A DNA stretch of 8,242 nt from an uncultured Verrucomicrobiae bacterium (lineage in GTDB: Bacteria > Verrucomicrobiota > Verrucomicrobiia > Verrucomicrobiales > Akkermansiaceae), in the NCBI GenBank assembly GCA_937957985.1, contig CALGOH010000028.1, positions 1-8,242 on the forward strand. Reading direction: 5' to 3'. This document shows positions 1 through 6,530 of this stretch, piece by piece. Position numbers and translations under genes: made by a program. Each line of letters starts with the position of its first letter. The stretch's first letter is position 1. The notes beneath the pieces are model-generated. The model saw only the letters and a list, made by a program, of their open reading frames with translations, ran no database searches and was not told the DNA's origin.

Positions 1-2
1 TC

Positions 3-146
3 GGGGAACTGGTCGCCGACCGCATCGACGATCTCGAGTTTCTCAACGCTGCCGCGTCCCGGGCCTTCGACAAATGCCGCGACGCCTTCCAATGGTCCGA
101 CCGGGGCCGACGCCTCGCCGACCTCCTCGAACGAATCCGCTCCTGA
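3..146 (+). CDS. C-terminal end of an upstream gene, probably a GT4-type glycosyltransferase (5' partial)
   Basis: This open frame enters from the left edge and ends at a TGA at 144-146, giving 47 visible residues. The tail is rich in Arg, Asp and Leu. It contains the segment CRDAFQWSDRGRRLADLLER, which resembles the C-terminal helix of GT4 glycosyltransferases, where an aromatic-Trp pair is followed by an amphipathic helix that packs back onto the N-terminal domain. No catalytic motif is inside the window, so the glycosyltransferase call rests on this short resemblance and on the neighbours, which are all polysaccharide-synthesis genes. The stop lies 8 nt before the ATG of the epimerase gene, which fits one operon. 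It could be another protein ending in an amphipathic helix. Confidence 0.5.
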   Translation, partial: GELVADRIDDLEFLNAAASRAFDKCRDAFQWSDRGRRLADLLERIRS

Positions 147-154
147 TCCCCACC

Positions 155-1213
155 ATGAAACTCCTCGTCACCGGTTCCTCCGGCCTCATCGGCTCCGAAG
201 TCTGCGTCCATTTCTCAGCCCTCGGCTGGGAAATCCACGGCGTCGACAACAACCAGCGCGCCGTCTTCTTCGGCGAGCAGGGCGACACCCGCTGGAACCA
301 GCAACGCCTGCAGCGCGACCTGCCCGGCTTCGTCCACCACGAACTCGACATCCGCGACCGCGACGGCGTCCTCAAGTTGCTCGCCGAAGTGAAGCCCGAT
401 GCCATCGTCCACACCGCCGCCCAGCCGTCCCACGACCGCGCCGCGGCGATTCCCTTCGACGACTTCGACACCAACGCCGTCGGCACGCTCAACCTGCTAG
501 AGGCCACCCGCCGGGCCTGCCCGACCTCGCCCTTCGTCCACATGTCGACCAACAAGGTCTACGGCGACCGGCCGAACACCATCGCGCTCAAGGAACTCGA
601 GACCCGCTGGGACTACGCCGACCCGGCCTACGCCGACGGCATCACCGAGGAGTTTCCCATCGACCAGTCGAAGCACTCGCTTTTCGGCGCGTCGAAGGTC
701 GCCGCCGACGTGATGGTGCAGGAATACGGCCGCTACTTCGACATGCCCACCTGCTGCCTGCGCGGCGGCTGCCTCACCGGGCCGAACCACTCCGGCGTCG
801 AGCTGCACGGCTTCCTTTCCTTCCTCGTGAAGTGCAACCTCGAGGGCCGCGAGTACAAGATCTTCGGCTACAAGGGCAAGCAGGTGCGCGACAACATCCA
901 CTCGCACGACGTCGCCCGCTTCATCGAGGAGTTCATCAGGGCGCCGCGCGTCGCCGAGGTCTACAACATCGGCGGCGGCCGCAACAACTCGTGCTCCATC
1001 CTCGAAGCCTTCAAGATTGCCGGGAAGTTCTCCGGCAAGGAACAGCGGTTCGCCTATCAGGAGGGAAACCGCATCGGCGACCACATCTGCTACATCTCCA
1101 ATCTCGACAAGATGCGCGCCCACTACCCCGCGTGGGACATCACCGTCAGCCTCGAGGAAACGATCCGCCAGATCGTCGAGGCGTGGCAAACCCGCCAGAC
1201 CGCCACGGCCTGA
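155..1213 (+). CDS. NAD-dependent sugar epimerase/dehydratase, CDP-paratose 2-epimerase-like (extended SDR)
   Basis: This 352-residue protein has the length of a typical extended short-chain dehydrogenase. The dinucleotide-binding motif TGSSGLIG is at residues 7-14, the acidic D31 follows the second strand (GVDNN), and STNKVYG is at 131-137. The run CLRGGCLTGPNHSG (201-214), GYKGKQVRDNIHS (238-250) and NRIGDH (305-310) matches the CDP-paratose 2-epimerase (tyvelose epimerase) type, which inverts C2 of a CDP-dideoxyhexose through a keto intermediate with bound NAD. The actual substrate cannot be read from sequence. The usual YxxxK motif reads FGASK (177-181), so the catalytic Tyr is Phe. I recall this substitution in close homologues, but have not verified it. 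I chose ATG 155 because it starts directly at the Rossmann strand; the in-frame ATG at 74 would overlap the preceding gene and add 27 residues unlike the family. It is cytoplasmic and supplies a nucleotide sugar to the adjacent glycosyltransferases. Confidence 0.85.
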   Translation: MKLLVTGSSGLIGSEVCVHFSALGWEIHGVDNNQRAVFFGEQGDTRWNQQRLQRDLPGFVHHELDIRDRDGVLKLLAEVKPDAIVHTAAQPSHDRAAAIPFDDFDTNAVGTLNLLEATRRACPTSPFVHMSTNKVYGDRPNTIALKELETRWDYADPAYADGITEEFPIDQSKHSLFGASKVAADVMVQEYGRYFDMPTCCLRGGCLTGPNHSGVELHGFLSFLVKCNLEGREYKIFGYKGKQVRDNIHSHDVARFIEEFIRAPRVAEVYNIGGGRNNSCSILEAFKIAGKFSGKEQRFAYQEGNRIGDHICYISNLDKMRAHYPAWDITVSLEETIRQIVEAWQTRQTATA

Positions 1214-1222
1214 CCCTAAACC

Positions 1223-2593
1223 ATGTTCCTCGACGACGCCCCGGAAACCATCCGCATCCCCCGCGCTCCCGAAGCGGCGTGGGTGGAGCGGTTGTTGTGG
1301 GCGTTCGTCCTTTCCTTCGCGCTCGACTACCGCGCGTCGGTCGACCGCCAGGCCGGCGGTGGCACCGGCTTCGACCAGCTTCTTTTCCTCGGGATCTGCG
1401 GACTTGCGACGGTCGGCATCGTCTTTCTCGGATGGCGGCACCTGCTCGTCCGGCCGGGCGTGTGGATGATCGCCATCTGGGGCGGTATCCTCGTCTTCAT
1501 GGCGGGTAACGCGTTCGTCCAGGGCGTCGATCCCTCTCGCTCGCTTCGTACCGGACTTCCCTTCGGCCTGTGTCTCGCAGGGATCGTCAATGCCCACATC
1601 GCCGCCTGCTCCGGTCTGCGCGCCTCGCGCATCGTCGCGCCGGTGTTCGCCGCGGCGGTCATCAACATCTTCTGGCGCATCATCCAGGGATTCCTGTTCA
1701 AGGACATCTCGCTGGAAACGGTGCGGGTGGAAGTCCTCAGCCCGTCGACCAACTGGATGGCGGCGTGGATCGGCTGCGCGCTGCTGCTGCGTTCCCGCTT
1801 CCACTGGACCCTCGTCCTAGGTGTCGCGGCGCTGGTCACCGGCATCGTCGCCACCGTCACCCGCGCGCTCATCTTTCCGGTCATCGCCTCGATGCTCGCC
1901 ACCTCGCTCTGCGCGCTTCTCGGAGCCCGGTGGGGCATCTTCCGCTGGAGCGATCTCAGCAAGCGCCTGCTGCCCGCCGGCGCCCTCGCCGGACTCGGAC
2001 TCGCCGGGCTGGTCGCCGTCGGCGTCATCTGGCCGGCCCTGATCGAGCGCTGGGAGGAACGGCTCTTCCACCATGCGGGCGACCGCAACCTCAGCGTCGA
2101 CGTCTCGTGGCTCACCCGCAGCGCCGAGGCCGAGGATATCATGAACATTCTCGACGAGGATCCGGTCCGCTACTTCCACGGCATGGGGATCGGTGCCTCC
2201 TATTCATGGAACATGGCCTACATTCCCGAGCTCCAGCTCGTCTATCCGAAGGACGCCGACCTCGGCAGTGACGTCTGGTTCGCCGGACACTCGACCTGGA
2301 CCTACGCCCTCTTCGCCGGGGGAATCATCGGCCTGCTCGGTCACCTGATCCTCTTTTCGAACACCGCCGTCCAGAGCCTGCGCGCCGCCAAGGCCAACGC
2401 CGCGCTGCCAGGACCCGACATCTGGCTCGCCTTCCTCCCCTTCGTCGCCACCCTCTGCTTTCTGAGTGAAACCGCCACGTCGAATCCCTTCTACGAGCGG
2501 CTCGCCGGCATGACCTTCGGCATCATGGCCGGCCTGCCCCAGGCCTTCCACATCCGCGTCTCCTTCCTCGCCCGAACCGATCCGCTCCGATGA
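1223..2593 (+). CDS. Polytopic membrane protein, O-antigen ligase/polymerase-like (Wzy/WaaL superfamily)
   Basis: This 456-residue integral membrane protein has about eleven or twelve hydrophobic segments, roughly at residues 22-35, 50-70, 78-98, 109-128, 138-156, 174-190, 194-212, 214-234, 248-270, 354-378, 400-415 and 424-440. The large hydrophilic loop at about 271-352 should face the periplasm and is followed by GHSTWTYALFAGGIIGLLGH (355-374). A long periplasmic loop and then a His just before a Gly-rich helix is the signature of the O-antigen ligase/polymerase superfamily. R272, R277 and H356 are candidate functional residues by analogy with WaaL. Family members join glycan from an undecaprenyl-linked donor to lipid A core, to another repeat unit or to protein; the sequence does not decide which. 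The start lies 9 nt after the epimerase stop, and the end overlaps the next gene by ATGA, so translation is probably coupled. No Shine-Dalgarno sequence is visible. Confidence 0.78.
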   Translation: MFLDDAPETIRIPRAPEAAWVERLLWAFVLSFALDYRASVDRQAGGGTGFDQLLFLGICGLATVGIVFLGWRHLLVRPGVWMIAIWGGILVFMAGNAFVQGVDPSRSLRTGLPFGLCLAGIVNAHIAACSGLRASRIVAPVFAAAVINIFWRIIQGFLFKDISLETVRVEVLSPSTNWMAAWIGCALLLRSRFHWTLVLGVAALVTGIVATVTRALIFPVIASMLATSLCALLGARWGIFRWSDLSKRLLPAGALAGLGLAGLVAVGVIWPALIERWEERLFHHAGDRNLSVDVSWLTRSAEAEDIMNILDEDPVRYFHGMGIGASYSWNMAYIPELQLVYPKDADLGSDVWFAGHSTWTYALFAGGIIGLLGHLILFSNTAVQSLRAAKANAALPGPDIWLAFLPFVATLCFLSETATSNPFYERLAGMTFGIMAGLPQAFHIRVSFLARTDPLR

Positions 2594-3831
2594 AAACCGT
2601 CGCTCTCGTCGATACCCGCTGGGCCGGCCACCATCCGACCTACCTGCGCGAATTCAGCGCCTCGCTGCTGCGCACCGGCGCGCGGGTCCTGCTGCTCTGC
2701 CAGAAGCCCGACGAGATCATCGAAGCCCTCGACGAAGCTCCCAGCGACCGCATCGCCGGCTTCCCCTTCATCCACCGGCATGGAGGCATCATCTTCCAGC
2801 ATCGCGACCACGACCCGCTGAGCACGCCGCTGCGCTGGCGCGCCACCGCCGAGATGCTCCACCGGGCCGAGACCGATACCGGCTGGACCGCCGACCTCGT
2901 GTTCTTCTGCCACCTCGACAGCTACCTCCGCTTCGCCCCCTTCCCGCTGCTGCCGGCCATGATCCTCGGCCGGCCCTGGAGCGGTCTCTACTTCCGCAAC
3001 GGACACCTCGAATCCGGCGGCAACCCGCTCACCCGCGCCGCCAAGGGTGACCGCCTGCTCCGCAGCCACGACTGCCGCGCCGTCTGCACGCTCGACGAGC
3101 GCTTCAACGACACGCTGGAGGAAATCTCCGGCCACCCGGCCATCGCCTTCCCGGACATCACCGACGAAACCCTGCCCGACTCGCCGACACCGGCAGCGCG
3201 CGCGATCCTCGAAAAGGCCGGCGGTCGCAGGATCGTCGGACTCATCAGCATGGAAAAGCGCAAGGGCCTCGTCACCATGATGAATGCCGCGCTCCGTGCC
3301 GCCGAACTACGGGAACCATGGTATTTCGTCGCCACCGGACCCTTTCCCAGGGAGACCTTCAGCGACGAGGAGACGGCATTCCTCGACGACCTCCGGCAAC
3401 GCATCGACTCGGGCGAGATCGACAACATTCACTTCGACACCAGCGGCGAGCGGATCCCGGACGGAGCGCCCTACAATTCGATCTTCTCCAGCTTCGACCT
3501 TGTCTGGGCCGCCTACGAAGGCTTCGAGGGCAGCAGCAACGCCCTCACCAAGGCCGCCGCCTTCCGCATCCCGCTCGTCGCCACCGCCGGCCAGTGCGTC
3601 GGCTTCCGCGTCGAGAAGTTCCAGCTCGGCCGCACCTTCCCGGAGGGCGACCACGAAGCCGCCGTCGAGGCGATCCGCGGGGCGCTCGACCGGACCGCCG
3701 ACGACGGTTCGCGATTGAGTCCACAGTTCGAAAGCTACCACCGGGCTCACTCCCGCCAGCGGCTCGACAAGATCTTCCGTCAGTTGGCGTCGGGAGATCT
3801 TCACGGCAACGAGGTCCGGTCTGCCGTCTGA
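2590..3831 (+). CDS. GT-B fold glycosyltransferase (GT4-like)
   Basis: This 413-residue soluble protein has two Rossmann-like halves. The N-terminal half opens with VALVDTRWAGHHPTYLREF (4-22), the glycine/His acceptor-side loop of GT-B enzymes, and continues to about residue 190. The donor half starts with IVGLISMEKRKGLVTMMNAA (215-234), the strand-loop-helix in which Lys binds the nucleotide-sugar phosphates, and includes WYFVATGPF (244-252) and YEGFEGSSNALTKAAAF (309-325) followed by RIPLVATAG. The last segment occupies the place of the EX7E motif but reads E313-x7-K321, so the second Glu is missing. There are no transmembrane helices, so it acts at the cytoplasmic membrane face, adding a sugar to a lipid-linked acceptor. 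Donor and linkage are unknown. The ATG overlaps the stop of the ligase-like gene (ATGA), and this is the last gene of the polysaccharide operon seen here. Confidence 0.75.
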   Translation: MKTVALVDTRWAGHHPTYLREFSASLLRTGARVLLLCQKPDEIIEALDEAPSDRIAGFPFIHRHGGIIFQHRDHDPLSTPLRWRATAEMLHRAETDTGWTADLVFFCHLDSYLRFAPFPLLPAMILGRPWSGLYFRNGHLESGGNPLTRAAKGDRLLRSHDCRAVCTLDERFNDTLEEISGHPAIAFPDITDETLPDSPTPAARAILEKAGGRRIVGLISMEKRKGLVTMMNAALRAAELREPWYFVATGPFPRETFSDEETAFLDDLRQRIDSGEIDNIHFDTSGERIPDGAPYNSIFSSFDLVWAAYEGFEGSSNALTKAAAFRIPLVATAGQCVGFRVEKFQLGRTFPEGDHEAAVEAIRGALDRTADDGSRLSPQFESYHRAHSRQRLDKIFRQLASGDLHGNEVRSAV

Positions 3832-3838
3832 CCCCGGC

Positions 3839-3854
3839 TGACGGCATTCCGTCA
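3839..3854 (+). terminator. Small inverted repeat after the glycosyltransferase stop (weak terminator candidate)
   Basis: TGACGG (3839-3844) and CCGTCA (3849-3854) form a perfect 6-bp stem with a CATT loop, 7 nt after the glycosyltransferase stop. No T-run follows, so it is not a canonical intrinsic terminator. Its position at the end of the polysaccharide genes is the main argument for it. Confidence 0.25.
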
Positions 3855-3875
3855 CGCGTGGATCGGGACGTCATC

Positions 3876-3903
3876 TTGATTCCCCGGTCGGCTGGGGCAT
3901 ACT
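3876..3903 (+). promoter_or_regulatory. Candidate sigma70-type promoter for the cytochrome-lipoprotein/DUF1501 operon
   Basis: TTGATT (3876-3881) and CATACT (3898-3903) are separated by 16 nt and each match the -35 and -10 consensus at 4 of 6 positions. This is one of the few AT-richer spots in the 181-nt gap between the two operons. Transcription would start near 3910 and give a leader of about 100 nt before the lipoprotein start. Such matches also occur by chance. Confidence 0.35.
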
Positions 3904-3952
3904 GCGTCGAAATCCTGCAAGGCCACCGGGATCCGCTCCGTTTCTGGGCAGC

Positions 3953-4006
3953 ATGAGCCGGTTTCGTCGCCAGGCGCGGAAAGCGCCCTCCTTCCCGGCC
4001 CGATAA
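3953..4006 (+). other. 17-codon ATG mini-ORF in the leader, in frame with the downstream lipoprotein gene
   Basis: The ATG at 3953 opens a frame encoding MSRFRRQARKAPSFPAR and ends at TAA 4004-4006. It is in the same frame as the lipoprotein gene, whose first usable start (TTG 4013) follows the TAA by only two codons. The peptide is strongly basic, with seven Arg or Lys residues. It may be a small upstream ORF that affects translation of the next gene, the original N-terminus of that gene cut off by a nonsense change, or chance. The hairpin at 3973-3987 lies inside it. Confidence 0.3.
3973..3987 (+). other. Short GC-rich hairpin in the lipoprotein-gene leader
   Basis: GGCGC (3973-3977) and GCGCC (3983-3987) pair as a 5-bp stem around a GGAAA loop, about 25 nt before the first possible start of the downstream gene. 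It could be an RNA element in the untranslated leader, but in DNA this GC-rich a 5-bp stem is also expected by chance. Confidence 0.2.
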
Positions 4007-4012
4007 ACCCGA

Positions 4013-6526
4013 TTGTCCGACGTGATCCTTCCCGCAAAAGCCACCATCTCCACCGCCGCGATCGTTACCTTGCTGGTCTGCGGCTGCAACGAGGACGGCA
4101 CCTCCCAGGCCGACGAACGGGGCGATGTCCAGACGCAGGCACCCGATTCTCCGGTGACCATATCGGCTCCCGCACCGGTTTCCTTCAACAACGAGATCCG
4201 TCCGATCCTCTCGGAGAACTGCTTCCACTGCCACGGCCCGGACCCCGAGACCCGGGAGGAAGGCCTGCGACTCGATCTGCGCGAGCCGGCGGTCGAGGAC
4301 CTCGGGGGTTATGCAGCGATCGTTCCCGGTGACCGTGAAGCCAGCGAGGTCTGGTTGCGGATCAACGACACGGACGATCCGATGCCGCCGACGAAGAGCC
4401 ACAAGTCGCTCAAGCCGGAACAGATCGAGTTGATCGGCCGCTGGATCGACGAAGGCGCGGTCTATGAAGCACACTGGGCCTACGTGCCGCCGACCCGGCC
4501 GGAACCGCCGACCACTTCGGATCCCGATTGGCCGGCCAACCCGCTCGATTCGTTCATTCTTGCAAAGCTGGATCAACGCGGCACCAAGCCCTCGCCTCCG
4601 GCCGACCGCCGGACGCTCATGCGCCGGGTCACCTTCGACCTCACCGGCCTCCCGCCAACCCCCGAGCAGGTCGGTGCCTTCATGGGGGACGAGTCCGCGG
4701 ATGCCTACGAACGCTACGTCGACTCCCTGCTCGCCGCCCCGGCCTTCGGCGAGAACCTCGCCGCGTGGTGGCTGGACCTCGTCCGCTATGCCGACACCAT
4801 CGGCATCCACAGCGACAACCCACGCAACATGTGGCCGTACCGCGAGTGGGTGATCCGCTCGCTCAACGCCGGCATGCCCTTCGATCGGTTCACCACCATG
4901 CAGCTCGCGGGCGACCTGATGCAGGACGAGCCGACCACCGACATGCTGGTGGCCAGCGCCTACAACCGCCTCAACCTCACCACCGAGGAGGGAGGTGCCC
5001 AAGCCAGGGAGTACCAGGCGATCTACAACACCGACCGGGTCACCAGCTACGGCGAGGTCTGGTTGGGCTCCTCCACCGGTTGCGCCCAGTGCCACGACCA
5101 CAAGTTCGACCCGATCACGATGGAGGACTTCTACTCGCTGGCCGCCTTCTTCGGCAGCCTGAACGGGGCCGCCGTCGGCGTGGAGCGCGGCTACGCCCAG
5201 CACGAGCCGCCCTACATCTTCCTGCCCGAGAACGAGGAGCAGAAGACGGAGATCGCAGAGGTCGAAGCTCGCTACCGCGAATTCATCGACACCCACCCCG
5301 ATGCCGCCCTCGTGGAGGAATACTTCGCCAGCCGGGACAACGCCCGGCCCGCCCTGCCGGAGGGCGGCATGCCCGCCTACGGAAAGGACTTCGAAAAGCT
5401 GCTCAACGAGCGCCAGAAGCTGGCCGAGAAGATCCCGACGGTGCCCGTCGCACGCGATCTCAACACCCCGCGCACCGTGCGCATCCTGGCCCGCGGCAAC
5501 TGGCAGGACGAGTCGGGCGAGGTCGTGACACCGGGCACGCCCGTCTTCCTCGACGGACCCCGGTCCTCCGACGGGAAGCGTCTCAACCGCCTCGACCTCG
5601 CGAAGTGGACGGTTTCGCCGGACAACCCGCTGACCTCGCGGGTGGTCGTCAACCGCCTGTGGGGCCTCTACCTCGGCACCCCGCTCTCCGCCAATCCCAT
5701 CGACCTCGGCAGCCAGGGCCTGCCACCGACCCATCCCGGCCTGCTCGACTGGATGGCGGTCGAGTTCGTCGAGAGCGGATGGGACCTCAAGCACATGATC
5801 CGGCTGATCGTGACCAGCTCGACATACCGCCAGTCGGCGGATGCGCGCGAGGATCTCGCGGTGATCGATCCGGACAACTCCAGGCTCTTCGCCCGTCAGT
5901 CGGCCCGCCGCTTGCCTGCCGAAGCGGTGCGCGACCAGGCCCTGCAGGTCGCCGGCCTGCTCGATGGCCGCATCGGTGGTCCGAGCGTGTTCCCCTATCA
6001 ACCCGATGGCCACTGGGACGCCCTGAACTTCCCGCGACGAAAGTATCCGACCAGCACCGGCAGCGACCTCTACCGCCGCGGGCTCTACACCTGGGTCCAG
6101 CGGACCTTCCCCCACCCGATGATGGTCACCTTCGACGCGCCGTCCCGCGAATCCTGCGTCGGCAGGCGGATGAACTCGACGACACCACTCCAGGCGCTCG
6201 GCAGCCTGAACGGGCCCGCCTTCGTCGAAGCCGCTCGCGTCCTCGCCGAAAGCCTGATTGCTCACGACCCGACCGACGCGATGCGACTCGAACGCCTCTA
6301 TCTTCTGACGCTGGCCCGCGCACCTCGCGATTCCGAAAGGGAAAAGCTTGCAAGTTTCCTCGAGGGTCAGCGGCAGCATTTCCAGGTAGCGCCCGGGGAC
6401 GCGGCAAAACTCGCGTCGGCCGGTGAAGCCCCGATCGCCGACGGGCTCGACCGCATCGAGGTGGCCGCGTGGACTTCCGTCTGCCGCGCCGTCCTGAATC
6501 TCCACGAAACCATCACCCGGCACTGA
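4013..6526 (+). CDS. Exported lipoprotein with planctomycete cytochrome c (PSCyt1), DUF1549 (PSCyt2) and DUF1553 (PSD1) domains
   Basis: The predicted 837-residue protein begins with a short hydrophobic signal (about residues 11-22) ending in VCGC, a plausible lipobox with C25 lipidated. PSCyt1 covers about 55-150, with the haem motif CFHCH (70-74) and possible axial ligand M124 in DPMPP. PSCyt2/DUF1549 covers about 172-380 (TFDLTGLPPTPEQ; WWLDLVRYADT; GCAQCHDHKFDPI), giving a second CxxCH at 357-361. A charged, partly helical linker (about 400-475) leads to PSD1/DUF1553 from about 486 (ARGNWQDESGEVVTPG; NRLW; TFDAPSRESCVGRRMNSTTP). The C-terminus VLNLHETITRH looks complete for the family. 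Family members occur mainly in Planctomycetes and Verrucomicrobia; their reaction is not known, though haem-dependent redox chemistry is implied. No ATG lies between the in-frame TAA at 4004-4006 and the signal peptide, so the start is TTG 4013 or GTG 4022; the latter gives a shorter n-region. The DUF1501 gene follows 4 nt after the stop. Confidence 0.9.
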   Translation: MSDVILPAKATISTAAIVTLLVCGCNEDGTSQADERGDVQTQAPDSPVTISAPAPVSFNNEIRPILSENCFHCHGPDPETREEGLRLDLREPAVEDLGGYAAIVPGDREASEVWLRINDTDDPMPPTKSHKSLKPEQIELIGRWIDEGAVYEAHWAYVPPTRPEPPTTSDPDWPANPLDSFILAKLDQRGTKPSPPADRRTLMRRVTFDLTGLPPTPEQVGAFMGDESADAYERYVDSLLAAPAFGENLAAWWLDLVRYADTIGIHSDNPRNMWPYREWVIRSLNAGMPFDRFTTMQLAGDLMQDEPTTDMLVASAYNRLNLTTEEGGAQAREYQAIYNTDRVTSYGEVWLGSSTGCAQCHDHKFDPITMEDFYSLAAFFGSLNGAAVGVERGYAQHEPPYIFLPENEEQKTEIAEVEARYREFIDTHPDAALVEEYFASRDNARPALPEGGMPAYGKDFEKLLNERQKLAEKIPTVPVARDLNTPRTVRILARGNWQDESGEVVTPGTPVFLDGPRSSDGKRLNRLDLAKWTVSPDNPLTSRVVVNRLWGLYLGTPLSANPIDLGSQGLPPTHPGLLDWMAVEFVESGWDLKHMIRLIVTSSTYRQSADAREDLAVIDPDNSRLFARQSARRLPAEAVRDQALQVAGLLDGRIGGPSVFPYQPDGHWDALNFPRRKYPTSTGSDLYRRGLYTWVQRTFPHPMMVTFDAPSRESCVGRRMNSTTPLQALGSLNGPAFVEAARVLAESLIAHDPTDAMRLERLYLLTLARAPRDSEREKLASFLEGQRQHFQVAPGDAAKLASAGEAPIADGLDRIEVAAWTSVCRAVLNLHETITRH

Positions 6527-6530
6527 GACC

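Noticed and set aside
74..154. An ATG at 74 that would lengthen the epimerase by 27 residues.
   Set aside because: The extension overlaps the upstream gene by about 70 nt, is Pro/Arg-rich and unlike the family, whose Rossmann strand begins right at ATG 155.
3858..3956. A 32-codon GTG-start ORF in the intergenic region whose TGA overlaps the ATG of the mini-ORF at 3953.
   Set aside because: It has no recognisable content, spans the candidate promoter and belongs to a frame that continues as a shadow of the glycosyltransferase gene; most likely chance.
4528..6426. A 632-codon + strand frame inside the lipoprotein gene.
   Set aside because: It is Arg/Pro/Gly-rich, typical of a shifted frame in high-G+C DNA, and lies inside a gene with conserved domains from end to end.
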